The notes below the pieces were generated by a model that was not told the DNA's origin, ran no database searches, and worked only from the letters and a program-made list of their open reading frames with translations. The position numbers were made by a program, and so were the translations under genes. A DNA stretch of 64,000 bases from Mesorhizobium ciceri biovar biserrulae WSM1271. Lineage in GTDB: Bacteria > Pseudomonadota > Alphaproteobacteria > Rhizobiales > Rhizobiaceae. The stretch is taken from contig NC_014923.1 of the NCBI RefSeq assembly GCF_000185905.1, forward strand, positions 992,001 to 1,056,000, given 5' to 3'. Of the stretch, positions 1 through 8,518 are shown one piece after another (position 1 is the stretch's first letter; each line of letters begins with the position of its first letter).

Positions 1-468
1 AAGGCAGCAGCCTTTTCCAATCCGGCGGATGAGATGGTCAGGCGGATGGGCCGGCGTGCCAATGCGCAGCGCCTGGCGGGCGACGTCGACACGATCGGCT
101 TTCGTATCCTCGATGAGAGGCTCGCGTCGGTCGCGGCCATCCAGGCCGGCTGCGAGCGGATCGCCGGTACGCCCTTGCCGTTCGCCTATACGCTGCTGGT
201 GCATCGCACGGCCTATATCGTCTGCCTGCTGCTGCCGGTCGGCCTGATCTCGACCACCGGTTGGGCGACGCCGCTGTTCACCGCGCTGATCGCCTACACT
301 TTCTTCGGCCTCGACGCGCTGTCGGAAGAGCTCGAGGATCCGTTCGGCACCGAAGCCAACGACCTCGCTCTCGACAGCCTCTGCCGTGTCTGCGAAATCT
401 CGGTGTTCGAGGCGCTTGGCGAAACGCCGCCGAAGATGATCCCGGCGGAAAAGTTCTATTTTTCGTAG
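1..468 (+). CDS. Bestrophin-family ion channel, C-terminal part (5' end outside window)
   Basis: The reading frame is open from the first base, so the true start lies upstream; the first in-frame ATG at 34 is internal. The visible 155 codons hold two hydrophobic segments (the stretch after LLVHRTAYIV and TPLFTALIAYTFFGLDAL) followed by an acidic EELEDPFG motif typical of bacterial bestrophin/UPF0187 proteins, which are pentameric anion or cation channels of the inner membrane. The protein ends with a short soluble tail (KMIPAEKFYFS). Family assignment rests on the EDPFG motif and the segment order; the substrate ion cannot be told from this part. Confidence 0.8.
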   Translation, partial: KAAAFSNPADEMVRRMGRRANAQRLAGDVDTIGFRILDERLASVAAIQAGCERIAGTPLPFAYTLLVHRTAYIVCLLLPVGLISTTGWATPLFTALIAYTFFGLDALSEELEDPFGTEANDLALDSLCRVCEISVFEALGETPPKMIPAEKFYFS

Positions 469-589
469 GCAAAGGCGCGCGGGCTTAGCGGGATTAAAAG
501 AATCCGCCCCGCTGTCGGATCGCCGCTCCATGCCACGTCCTTGGTTCGACCCCAGCAAGAAGGGGATAGAACCATCAGGAGGGACCATC

Positions 590-1000
590 ATGAGCATTTC
601 CGAAACCGCGCCCGTCTCGCCGGGCGCTTTGTGGACCGGCCGCGCGCTCAGCGGCGTCATCGTGCTGTTCATGATCTTCGACGGCGCCATCAAGCTGCCG
701 CCGCTCGATATCGTCGTCCAGACGATGGTACCGCTTGGCTGGCCGGCCGATCCGAATGTCGCGCGCATGCTTGGCGTCATCGGCCTGATCTCGACCGCTC
801 TCTATGCGCTGCCGCGCACCTCGGTGCTCGGCGCCATCCTGCTTACTGCCTATATGGGCGGCGCCATCGCCACCAATGTCCGCGTCGACAACCCGCTGTT
901 CTCGCACATTCTGTTCGGCGTCTATCTCGGCATTATCCTGTGGGGTGGCCTGTATCTGCGCGATCCCAGGCTCCGCGCGCTGATCCCGTTCAGCCGTTAG
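590..1000 (+). CDS. DoxX-like integral membrane protein
   Basis: A 136-residue protein with about four hydrophobic segments and short loops, matching the DoxX-like small membrane family of Rhizobiales in size and motifs (WTGRALSG near the N-terminus, FDGAIKLPP, RVDNPLFSH). I chose the ATG at 590 because a strong AGGAGGG ribosome site lies 7 bases upstream; an in-frame ATG at 530 has none. Its molecular function is not established; relatives are annotated only as DoxX family. It stands alone between the bestrophin gene and a lipoprotein gene. Confidence 0.8.
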   Translation: MSISETAPVSPGALWTGRALSGVIVLFMIFDGAIKLPPLDIVVQTMVPLGWPADPNVARMLGVIGLISTALYALPRTSVLGAILLTAYMGGAIATNVRVDNPLFSHILFGVYLGIILWGGLYLRDPRLRALIPFSR

Positions 1001-1134
1001 ATCCAGATCGAAGCACCGCTTTCGGCTCGAAGCCTGAACCCTTTGCCGGGCAATATCTCAGGGATCGAATCGTCGAGTTGCGAGTTAGAGATTCGCCCGG
1101 CGGCGGAGGCGGCTCCTATCGGAGAGGAACGACG

Positions 1135-1398
1135 ATGAAGAAAACGATGCTTTTGATGGCGCTGCTGGTGCCGCTCGCCGCTTGTTCGCAAACGGAAAAA
1201 GGCGCGGCCGTAGGCGGCCTCGGTGGCGCTGCCGTCGGTGCGGCCGTCGCCGGCGATCCGGTTGAAGGCGCCGTCGTCGGTGGTGCTGTCGGCGCTGTTG
1301 CCGGCGCGCTGATCGGCCGGGCGAGCGAGCGTGGCGAATGCCGCTACCGCGATAGCCGTGGCCGCGTCTATATTGACCGCTGCCCGCGCGGCTATTGA
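1135..1398 (+). CDS. Glycine-zipper lipoprotein
   Basis: An 87-residue protein with a lipoprotein signal: Lys-rich start, hydrophobic core and a lipobox LAAC with the lipidated Cys at position 17. The mature part carries a glycine-zipper segment (repeated GxxxG/A patterns such as GGLGGAAVGAAVAG and GGAVGAVAGALIG) and ends in a small Cys-containing module (CRYRDSRGRVYIDRCPRGY). Such proteins resemble the SlyB/Rick_17kDa group of outer membrane lipoproteins. The ATG follows a GGAGAGGAAC ribosome site. A hairpin shared with rpsP lies just downstream. Confidence 0.75.
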   Translation: MKKTMLLMALLVPLAACSQTEKGAAVGGLGGAAVGAAVAGDPVEGAVVGGAVGAVAGALIGRASERGECRYRDSRGRVYIDRCPRGY

Positions 1399-1430
1399 CC
1401 GGGCGGCTTTTACAGACAGGGTCGAATGAA

Positions 1431-1459
1431 AAAACGGCGGGCACATGGCCCGCCGTTTT
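1431..1459. terminator. Bidirectional Rho-independent terminator
   Basis: A perfect 12-bp stem (1431-1442 with 1448-1459) and a 5-base loop, with an A run on one side and a T run on the other. It lies between the convergent lipoprotein gene (ends 1398) and rpsP (ends 1483), so it can terminate both. Confidence 0.85.
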
Positions 1460-1482
1460 CCTGGATGCGATAGAGCAAATAC

Positions 1483-1884
1483 TTATTCGGCGGTTGCGGC
1501 TTCCGCCTCGGCCGGTGCAGCCGCGGCGGCGGCAACGGCAGCAGCGGCATCTTCCTGCGCCTTCTTCAGAAGAGCAGCGCGTTCCTGCGCCTTCTTGCCC
1601 GGCTCGGCCTTCTTCGGGTTGGAACGGGCGTCGCGCTTGACGAGGCCGGCCTCGTCGAGGAAGCGCAGCACGCGGTCGGTCGGCTGGGCGCCATGCGCCA
1701 GCCAATGCTTGACGCGGTCGGCGTCGACCTTGACGCGTTCGCCGTCCTTGGGCAGCAGCGGGTTCCACGAGCCGATGGACTCGATGAACCGGCCGTCACG
1801 CGGCGAACGGGCGTCGGCAATGACGACGTGGTAGTAAGGACGTTTCTTCGAGCCCGCACGGGCCAGTCGGATCTTCAAGGGCAT
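1483..1884 (-). CDS. rpsP: 30S ribosomal protein S16
   Basis: The 133-residue product begins [21 protein letters not shown], the family hallmark, and contains GSWNPL. S16 binds 16S rRNA and is needed for small subunit assembly. The core ends near residue 90; the rest is a charged then Ala/Glu-rich tail, so the protein is longer than the roughly 80-90 residue E. coli form, as is usual in Rhizobiales. It is the last gene of a minus-strand group after ffh and the chorismate mutase gene (37-bp gap). The usual downstream partners rimM and trmD are not here but at 59.6 kb. Confidence 0.97.
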   Translation of the reverse strand: MPLKIRLARAGSKKRPYYHVVIADARSPRDGRFIESIGSWNPLLPKDGERVKVDADRVKHWLAHGAQPTDRVLRFLDEAGLVKRDARSNPKKAEPGKKAQERAALLKKAQEDAAAAVAAAAAAPAEAEAATAE

Positions 1885-1921
1885 TTCTTTTCTCCTAAAA
1901 ACTAAGTTCGTTGATTGGGTT

Positions 1922-2248
1922 TCAGTTGGTTTTCGTCACGCCGTTAGAAGCGGCGATCTGTTCGTGGTGGCGGATCACTTCGCGGACGACGAAGTTGAGG
2001 AACTTTTCCGCGAAATCCGGGTCGAGATGGGCATCCTTCGCCAGCTGGCGAAGCCGGGCGATCTGCTGCTGCTCGCGTGCCGGGTCGGCCGGCGGCAAGC
2101 CATGAGTCGCCTTCAGCACGCCAACCGCCTTGGTGCAGCGGAAGCGCTCGGCAAGCATGTGGATGAGGGCTGCGTCGATGTTGTCGATCGACGCCCGGTA
2201 ATCTGCCAGGAGGGCGCGGGCGTCGGCCATGTCCTTTTCTTCGTTCAT
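1922..2248 (-). CDS. Chorismate mutase (AroQ class)
   Basis: A 108-residue all-helical protein of the monofunctional AroQ type, converting chorismate to prephenate for Phe/Tyr synthesis. Recognisable elements are an N-terminal helix with Arg ([23 protein letters not shown]), [15 protein letters not shown] with the conserved Lys, [10 protein letters not shown], and a C-terminal helix [14 protein letters not shown] chose the ATG at 2248 ([10 protein letters not shown]) because GTGAGGAC lies just upstream and the ffh stop is only 7 bases away; a longer start would run into ffh. It is co-directional with ffh and rpsP, a placement common in rhizobia. Confidence 0.9.
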   Translation of the reverse strand: MNEEKDMADARALLADYRASIDNIDAALIHMLAERFRCTKAVGVLKATHGLPPADPAREQQQIARLRQLAKDAHLDPDFAEKFLNFVVREVIRHHEQIAASNGVTKTN

Positions 2249-2255
2249 GGCGTCC

Positions 2256-3866
2256 TCACTTCTTCTTGCCAAGGCCGGGCAGCCCGCCACCGCCGAGGCC
2301 GGGAAGCCCGGGAAGTTTCATGCCGCCGGGCAAACCTGGCATCCCGCTGGGCAGGCCACCGCCGCCGGGAAGGCCTTTCATGCCGCCGCCTAGGCCGGCT
2401 GCCTGCGCCTGCTTCTGCAAGGCTTCGAGCTGCTTGGGATCCATCTTCGACAGGTCCGGCATGCCGCCGCCCATCATGCCACCCATACCGCCGGGCATCA
2501 TGCCGCCGAGGCCCATCTTGGAGGCGAGGCCGCCCATCATGCCGCGCATCAGGCCGCCGCCTTTGCCCTTGCCGCCCATCGCCTTCATCATGTCGGCCAT
2601 GCCGCGATGCATCTTGAGCAGCTTGTTGATTTCGGCCGCGTCGGTGCCGGAACCGGCAGCGATGCGCTTCTTGCGCGAATGCTTGAGCAAATCGGGATTG
2701 GCGCGCTCTGCCTTGGTCATCGACGAGATGATGGCGAGCTGGCGGCCGAACATCTTGTCGTCGAGACCGGCGGCGGCCATCTGGTCCTTCATCTTGCCCA
2801 TGCCGGGCATCATGCCCATGATGCCGCCCATGCCGCCCATCTTCGACATCTGCTGAAGCTGGCCGGCGAGATCGTTCAGGTCGAACTTGCCCGACTGCAT
2901 CTTCTTGGCCATCGCCGCCGCCTGTTCGACGTCGATGTTCTCGGCGGCCTTTTCGACGAGCGAGACAATGTCGCCCATGCCGAGGATGCGGTCAGCGATG
3001 CGCTTGGGGTGGAATTCCTCCAGCCCGTCCATCTTTTCGCCGGTGCCGATCAGCTTGATCGGCTTGCCGGTGACGGCGCGCATCGAAAGGGCAGCACCGC
3101 CACGGCCGTCGCCGTCCATGCGGGTCAGCACGAGACCGGTGATGCCGACGCGCTCGTCGAAGCTCTTGGCCAGGTTGACGGCGTCCTGGCCGGTCAGCGA
3201 ATCGGCGACCAGCAGGATTTCGTGCGGGCTCGATACCTTCTTGATGTCGGCCATCTCGACCATCAGCGGCTCGTCAATATGGGTGCGGCCGGCGGTGTCG
3301 AGGATGACGACGTCGTGGCCGCCGAGCTTGGCCGCCTGCACGGCGCGGCGCGCGATGTCGACCGGCGACTGGCCGTCGATGATCGGCAGCGTGGCGACCT
3401 TGACCTGTTCGCCGAGCTGGCGAAGCTGCTCCTGCGCGGCGGGGCGCCGCGTGTCGAGCGAGGCCATCAGGACCTTCTTGTTCTGACGCTCGGAAAGACG
3501 CTTGGCGATCTTGGCCGAAGTGGTCGTCTTGCCGGAACCCTGCAGGCCGACCATCATGATGACGACCGGCGCCGGGGCATTGAGATCGATGGCGACGCCT
3601 TCGGCGCCGAGCATGTCGACCAGTTCGTCATGAACGATCTTGACGACCATCTGGCCGGGCTTGATCGACTTGACCACGGCAGCGCCGACGGCTTTCTCGC
3701 GCACCTTGTCGGTGAAGGAGCGCACCACTTCCAGCGCCACGTCGGCTTCGAGCAGCGCACGGCGCACCTCGCGCAGCGCCGCCGAGACATCAGCCTCCGA
3801 CAGCGCGCCGCGGCCGGTCAGGCCGTTCAGGATCGAACCAAGACGTTCCTGTAGCGATTCAAACAT
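2256..3866 (-). CDS. ffh: Signal recognition particle protein Ffh
   Basis: A 536-residue SRP54 GTPase that binds the SRP RNA and signal sequences of nascent membrane proteins and docks on FtsY. It has an N domain (MFESLQERLGSILNGL), a G domain with the P-loop GLQGSGKTTTSAKIAKRL near residue 106, DTRRPAA, DTAGRTHID and TRMDGDGRGGAALS, and a Met-rich M domain with SGTDAAEINKLLKMH. The C-terminal 90 residues are an unusually long Gly/Pro/Met/Leu-rich tail ending in GLGKKK. The start at 3866 has GGGAAAAGG upstream; a 34-codon in-frame extension to 3968 lacks homology. The FtsY partner is encoded at 37-39 kb. Confidence 0.97.
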   Translation of the reverse strand: MFESLQERLGSILNGLTGRGALSEADVSAALREVRRALLEADVALEVVRSFTDKVREKAVGAAVVKSIKPGQMVVKIVHDELVDMLGAEGVAIDLNAPAPVVIMMVGLQGSGKTTTSAKIAKRLSERQNKKVLMASLDTRRPAAQEQLRQLGEQVKVATLPIIDGQSPVDIARRAVQAAKLGGHDVVILDTAGRTHIDEPLMVEMADIKKVSSPHEILLVADSLTGQDAVNLAKSFDERVGITGLVLTRMDGDGRGGAALSMRAVTGKPIKLIGTGEKMDGLEEFHPKRIADRILGMGDIVSLVEKAAENIDVEQAAAMAKKMQSGKFDLNDLAGQLQQMSKMGGMGGIMGMMPGMGKMKDQMAAAGLDDKMFGRQLAIISSMTKAERANPDLLKHSRKKRIAAGSGTDAAEINKLLKMHRGMADMMKAMGGKGKGGGLMRGMMGGLASKMGLGGMMPGGMGGMMGGGMPDLSKMDPKQLEALQKQAQAAGLGGGMKGLPGGGGLPSGMPGLPGGMKLPGLPGLGGGGLPGLGKKK

Positions 3867-3964
3867 TCGTTTTCCTTTTCCCTGGCACCCGGATGGTGCC
3901 CGAGAGGTAATGCGTTCGCGCCCAGTGTCCAACCAAAAGTCCAAGCAAAAGCCAAAACCAAAAA

Positions 3965-3995
3965 GCACCCGGGGGCGCTCAGCGCTGCCGGGTGT
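3965..3995 (-). terminator. Probable terminator downstream of the CPBP protease gene
   Basis: GC-rich 8-bp stem (3965-3972 with 3988-3995, one G-U pair) that on the minus strand is followed by a T-rich run (complement of 3951-3964). It lies between the CPBP gene and ffh and would separate their transcripts. Confidence 0.5.
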
Positions 3996-4156
3996 TGGCC
4001 TCCAGGATCGATTTACAGCACTTCACCTCAAAGAGGTTTCGGCGTCCTGGTCGGCTTGCTCGGAGGGATACTCGTCGCGGAAGTCGAGGCGTGTAGACAG
4101 GAAATCTGCGCAAGAGTCAAGACAAGGGCCGGGTAGCGTCGTTCCCGGACCCGCAT

Positions 4157-5107
4157 TCAGGCCGTGCTCGCGCGGTCCGGAAGCTCGGCGGCGACCTTGA
4201 GCGGCGAGCGCGGATGCAAAAGCAGCCCGATGGTCAGCAGGCTGCAGGCGATGCCGATGAAGGCGATGAGAACCGCATCCGACGTTGCCCAGCCCGGTCC
4301 CTCGAGCGGCCTGGCGTTGAACAGGGCGAAGGAATTGTAGCTTTCCTGATGCGAGATCAGCAGGAAGCCGGTCAGGTTGTTGCCGAGATGAGCACCCAGC
4401 GCGGCGCCGAGATTGCCTGTTGCGTAAACGACAAGCGTCAGCAGCAACGCGAAAGCGGCGATCGACGCCAGCACACAGGCGTTGATGGCTGGCGACGAAC
4501 TCGCACTCCAATGCAGCGAGGTGAACAGCAGGGCCGGCAGCAGCGCCCAGATGAACGGGCTCTTGAACCGGCTGGCCAGCCCGCGCAGCAGGTAGCCGCG
4601 AAACAGCAACTCTTCCGACGAGGTCTGCAACAGAGTGAGCGCGGCGATCGGGATCGCAAACAGCAGCCAGGACGACAGGCTGATCGGGCCGCGCGCGATC
4701 TGCGGCTGCAAGAGATAGAGCAGGATTTCGGAGATCAACGAGGTGATCAGCACCGCGATCAGCCCCTTGAGGAAGCCGGACCATGAAACACGCCGGCTGT
4801 TGCCGAGCAGCGCCGACAGCTTCTCGCCATGCACCCAGCGCATCGCGACCCACAGGCCGATCCAGATGCCGGCGAACGAGACGAGCGCGGTGAGGATGCC
4901 GATGGGCGAGGCGAGGAAACCCTGCATGCCGGATGATGGGGCCGCCTGCCGGGCGAAGAAGGCATAGGTGCCGCCGACCAGCACGGCCACGGTGGTTGCT
5001 GCCCAAAAAAGGACGACGATCCCCGTTCCGAGCAACAGGCGCGGCAAGGTCGTCCTGGCGTTCGGCGAATGCCTGTAGCGCTCGAAGGCGGCCGGATCGA
5101 TGGTCAC
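4157..5107 (-). CDS. CPBP-family intramembrane glutamic endopeptidase
   Basis: A 316-residue polytopic membrane protein with about eight hydrophobic segments. It carries the three CPBP (CAAX protease / bacteriocin-processing) motifs: SSEELLFRG (EExxxR type) near residue 163, FTSLHW (FxxxH) near 198, and AHLGNN (HxxxN) near 240. These form the intramembrane active site in the Rce1/ABI family. The substrate is unknown. The gene is monocistronic: ffh downstream is set apart by about 290 bp with a likely terminator. Confidence 0.88.
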   Translation of the reverse strand: MTIDPAAFERYRHSPNARTTLPRLLLGTGIVVLFWAATTVAVLVGGTYAFFARQAAPSSGMQGFLASPIGILTALVSFAGIWIGLWVAMRWVHGEKLSALLGNSRRVSWSGFLKGLIAVLITSLISEILLYLLQPQIARGPISLSSWLLFAIPIAALTLLQTSSEELLFRGYLLRGLASRFKSPFIWALLPALLFTSLHWSASSSPAINACVLASIAAFALLLTLVVYATGNLGAALGAHLGNNLTGFLLISHQESYNSFALFNARPLEGPGWATSDAVLIAFIGIACSLLTIGLLLHPRSPLKVAAELPDRASTA

Positions 5108-5236
5108 GCGGGCTCCTTTGCCAAAGTCATCGCCTATTGACTAACCGACCGCCGGAAAAATCGGAAGTTTTCCGCAAAGGACAATGCTCAGAGCAGCGTC
5201 GGCGCACAAGAGGCGACGCTGCGGTGCCGCCTGCCG

Positions 5237-5262
5237 GCGGCCGCTGCTGTGGCAGCGGCCGC
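5237..5262. other. Perfect GC-rich stem-loop after the SH3/DUF1236 gene
   Basis: An 11-bp perfect inverted repeat (5237-5247 with 5252-5262) with a 4-base loop, starting 15 bases past the minus-strand gene's stop side. There is no T run, so it is not a classical terminator; it could block 3' decay. Confidence 0.45.
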
Positions 5263-5277
5263 TTATGCCAATTGTCG

Positions 5278-5877
5278 TCAGCGCACGACGTACATGATGC
5301 GCCGGGTCTGCGGATCGATCAGCGCCCGCTGGCCGTTCACATAGACATAGCGGTAATTATAGTCCGGAATCTCGCGCAGCTCGACGGTGTCGGGCAGGGT
5401 CGCGCCGGTGACCACTTCGCCTTCCAGATAGATGGGATCGAGGCGATGCGTGTCGACATAGGTGCGGACTTCAACCGGGGGCGGCGGGAAGTCATCCACG
5501 ACCGGATCGCTGGCGATGATCGCGCCGGTATAATCGGTCGAGTAGTTGCCGATGTCCTCCGGCGGCGAGACGACAGCAACGCTGGCGCGCCGTTGCGTCA
5601 GCACCACCCGGCTGCCGCCTATATCGGCCGTCACATAGTCGGAATAGACCCAGCCCTGGCCGCCGGCCTCGGCTATGGTGCACCATTTGCTGTTTTCGAT
5701 GCAGCCATTGAGCGTTGCCGACTGACCGGCGGCGAGCACGCCGATGACAGGGTATTGCGGGCCGGGTCCGGCGCGAACGTTAAGGTCGGTGATGGCTGAG
5801 ACGGCGGTGTCGGCAAACGCGGCGCCCGACATCACGGTCAGCATTCCGGCGACCGCCGGAAACAACAGGGATTTCAT
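5278..5877 (-). CDS. Exported SH3 domain protein with DUF1236 tail
   Basis: A 199-residue secreted protein. A signal peptide (MKSLLFPAVAGMLTVMSGAAFA, cleavage after AFA) is followed by a bacterial SH3 domain (TDLNVRAGPGPQYPVIGVL ... GWVYSDYV), then a Pro-rich linker and a C-terminal DUF1236 module (LPDTVELREIPDYNYRYVYVNGQRALIDPQTRRIMYVVR). SH3b domains usually bind cell-wall peptides; DUF1236 has no assigned function and is common in rhizobia. Likely periplasmic. Monocistronic, with good upstream spacing. Confidence 0.88.
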   Translation of the reverse strand: MKSLLFPAVAGMLTVMSGAAFADTAVSAITDLNVRAGPGPQYPVIGVLAAGQSATLNGCIENSKWCTIAEAGGQGWVYSDYVTADIGGSRVVLTQRRASVAVVSPPEDIGNYSTDYTGAIIASDPVVDDFPPPPVEVRTYVDTHRLDPIYLEGEVVTGATLPDTVELREIPDYNYRYVYVNGQRALIDPQTRRIMYVVR

Positions 5878-5940
5878 GGTTTCTCTCCGTTTTCATGGTC
5901 CCTCGCCAGCGAAAACGGGGCAGCAGCTCATGCGTTCCCG

Positions 5941-7038
5941 CTAAAGCGCCTGTGCCAACTCACGATTTGTTCCCTGTTCTCCAGGCAAATCGGTCAGAAG
6001 TTCGTGAACGAAGTCCAATTTCCGCGCCGTGACGTCCGAAATGACAAAGGGATAGAGGTCCGGCAGGCCCATGCAGCGGTTGATCGAATTGGAGGCTTCC
6101 GACAGCACCAGCCAGCGGGCAAGGATCTTTTCGAAAGACTCGGGCGCGGTCGGCGGCTCCGAGGGTGCGGCCTGCAATTCGCCGCCTGTGTCGCCGCGCG
6201 GCAAGTCGTTGGCCTCCACCGTCTCCAGCCGGCCGAGCGGAAAGTTCAGTGCGTGCACCATTTCCAGCGTGTCGGTGATGTGCAGGTGGTGAGCCCAGGT
6301 CTCGGCCCAGTCCTCCCATGGATGCGAGGTCGCATAGGCCGAGATGTGGCCTTGCTGCCAGTCGGGCGGCGCACCATTGGCATAATAGGCCTTCAGCGCC
6401 TGTTCGTAATCGGCGCGGTCATCGCCGAACAGTGCGCGGAAAGCTTCGAGCCGGTGCGGATCGTCGCGGATCAGGCGGTCCCAGTAATAGTGCCCAAGCT
6501 CATGACGGAAATGACCGAGCAAGGTGCGGTAGTTCTCGCCCATCTCGACGCGCCGCTTCTCGCGCTCGGCCGAATCCGCCTCGGCGACGTTGAGCGTGAT
6601 CAGGCCATTGTCGTGGCCGGTCAGGATCCGCTCGCCGCCGGGGCCGCCGCCGATCGGATCGGCGAGGAAGTCGAAGGCCAGCCCGATCTCGTCGGCGGGG
6701 TTCTGCTTGGGCGCCACCGGCAGCCCGAAGGCCAGCAGCGAATAGATGGCGCGCTTCTTCGCCGCTTCGACACGGATCCAGCGGCGGCGGTTGCCGTCGA
6801 CGGAGAGATCCGGGATCAACTGGTTGAGCGCACAGGCGCGGCAAAAGGCGTGTCCGGGCTCGGCCATCCAGTTGCAGGCGCATTCATCGGCGTTGGTGCA
6901 CTGGAAGATGCCGTCGGCGCTCGCCAGCGCGAAACAAGCGTGCTCGGGATCGTAGAGCACGGGGTTCCCGCAGTTCAGGCACTGGGCGTTCTCGAAATAG
7001 ATGCGATGGCCGCAATGGGGGCAGTCGAAGAGTTTCAT
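5941..7038 (-). CDS. Putative zinc-binding metallopeptidase with N-terminal zinc ribbon
   Basis: A 365-residue soluble protein. The N-terminus is a zinc ribbon (CPHC near residue 6, CLNC near 20), and further Cys pairs follow (CTNADECACNW, FCRAC). The centre holds a gluzincin-like motif RHELGHYYWD near residue 180, with further conserved acidic residues (HPWEDWAETWAHHLHI). This matches the zinc_peptidase/DUF2248-type family of alphaproteobacteria. The substrate is unknown. The gene faces the SH3 gene in the same direction and is followed by the amine oxidase gene upstream. Confidence 0.85.
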   Translation of the reverse strand: MKLFDCPHCGHRIYFENAQCLNCGNPVLYDPEHACFALASADGIFQCTNADECACNWMAEPGHAFCRACALNQLIPDLSVDGNRRRWIRVEAAKKRAIYSLLAFGLPVAPKQNPADEIGLAFDFLADPIGGGPGGERILTGHDNGLITLNVAEADSAEREKRRVEMGENYRTLLGHFRHELGHYYWDRLIRDDPHRLEAFRALFGDDRADYEQALKAYYANGAPPDWQQGHISAYATSHPWEDWAETWAHHLHITDTLEMVHALNFPLGRLETVEANDLPRGDTGGELQAAPSEPPTAPESFEKILARWLVLSEASNSINRCMGLPDLYPFVISDVTARKLDFVHELLTDLPGEQGTNRELAQAL

Positions 7039-7129
7039 GTCGGTCTCAATTCACCGGAGGTGACATAGATGTTCACGGCGGCCCGTGCCCAACGCGAACA
7101 GCCGCGCGGCGTTCCACATTTTCCTGAAG

Positions 7130-8377
7130 CTATTTGGCCGCAAGCTGGGCGACAACCTGTCTTGCCACCGCTTCGCCCGACAGCCGTGCGCCGCCGCAGG
7201 TCTGCATCAGCGGGCCGGCCAAGTGCTCGCCGGCGAAGAAGATCTTGTCGGCCACCGGCTGCATGAGCGCGGCGCGCGCCAGGGAACGGCCAGGGCGGGC
7301 GGCGGCGTAGGCGCCGCGCACGAAGCGCTCGCCGCCCCAATTGGTCATCATGGCGCGTCCGACATGCTTGCGCGTATCGCCACCGAAGATGCCGCACAGC
7401 CGGTCGACGACGAAGTCGATGCCGGCCGCCTCGCCGGCCGCCGACATTTCCCAGGCGAAATCGCCGCCGACGAACCCGACCATCAGGTCAAGGTCGAACG
7501 GGAAGCACAGGAAATAGATGTCGTGCCTGGCCATCCGTTCGATCAGCAGGTCGTCGAAAGGCTGCAGCCCGAGCCTTGTGCCCGATATTTCGACCGGCAA
7601 TTTGGTCAGCATGCCCATCGGCAGGTCGAAGAAGGCGCCAAAATGGGTGTCGGGCAGGGCCGGCGAGAACGCGATCTCCTCGAAGGCGAGCACCGCCGGC
7701 GAAGCGGTCACGATCACCGCTTTGGCGCGGACGGTGCCGCGATCGGTGACGCAGGCGACGCCGGGCACGTCCCACAGGATCTTACGCACCGGCGTCGACA
7801 GTTCGACCGGCACGCCGGCGCCGAAACGCGCCACCAGCGCGCCAAGGCCCTCCTTGCTGAAGTAGTTCGGGTCGAGATCGGCGGCGGCCTGGAAGTCCAG
7901 GATCGAGATTTCGTCCTCGTCGGCGCCGAAATCCATCGGCCCGGCGAAGGTGGCGGCGGCGCGCGGCGCATGGCCTTTTGCCAACAGCGCCGAAAGACGA
8001 TCGTCATCTCCGTCCTTCACTTCATGCCTGGCCAGCAGTTCGAACAGCTTTGCGTCGGCGGCCTTCATGTCGGCTTCTTCCGCTTCGCTCGCCTTGCGCT
8101 CGCGGTAGTAGAGATGATCGACATTCATGTCGTGATGATGCAACGTCCAGCCTGCCACTTGCGCTTCGGGAAAATAGGGATTGCGGTCGGCGGCATGCAG
8201 CCAGGCGCAGCCGATGTCGAAAGGCACGCCGAAATGCTGGTCGCTGGTCCAGGCTCGCCCGCCGATTCTGTCCATCGCTTCGAGCAGCGTGAAGGAAAGC
8301 CCCGCCGCCTGCAGGGTTTTGGCAGCGGCAAGACCCGCCGAGCCGGCGCCGATGATGACGACATCAACGTCTTGCAT
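7130..8377 (-). CDS. FAD-dependent amine oxidase family protein
   Basis: A 415-residue flavoprotein. It starts MQDVDVVIIGAGSAGLAAAKTL, a Rossmann FAD-binding fold with GxGxxG at residues 10-15, followed by LEAMDRIGGRAW, the second flavin motif of the monoamine oxidase family, and ends with the FAD-binding FFAGEHLAGP. MTNWGGERFVRGAY near the end is typical of this family. The start at 8377 has AAGGGGGC upstream; an alternative ATG six codons earlier does not. Relatives oxidise amines or act as phytoene-type dehydrogenases; the actual substrate is unknown. Confidence 0.87.
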   Translation of the reverse strand: MQDVDVVIIGAGSAGLAAAKTLQAAGLSFTLLEAMDRIGGRAWTSDQHFGVPFDIGCAWLHAADRNPYFPEAQVAGWTLHHHDMNVDHLYYRERKASEAEEADMKAADAKLFELLARHEVKDGDDDRLSALLAKGHAPRAAATFAGPMDFGADEDEISILDFQAAADLDPNYFSKEGLGALVARFGAGVPVELSTPVRKILWDVPGVACVTDRGTVRAKAVIVTASPAVLAFEEIAFSPALPDTHFGAFFDLPMGMLTKLPVEISGTRLGLQPFDDLLIERMARHDIYFLCFPFDLDLMVGFVGGDFAWEMSAAGEAAGIDFVVDRLCGIFGGDTRKHVGRAMMTNWGGERFVRGAYAAARPGRSLARAALMQPVADKIFFAGEHLAGPLMQTCGGARLSGEAVARQVVAQLAAK

Positions 8378-8518
8378 GCAGCCCCCTTGCCACAATAATC
8401 ACTTGATCCTAGGCAAATTCCACGGCATTCGCCAGCATTGCAGCGGTGACAGTGACAAGTGCGCGTTTCGCTGGCAAGTTCGCAATTGGGACGTGATTCA
8501 GGCAACCAGGAGATCAAC

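Noticed and set aside
2607..3854. 415-codon plus-strand frame over ffh
   Set aside because: Shadow of ffh, rich in His/Asp/Gly/Leu without domains.
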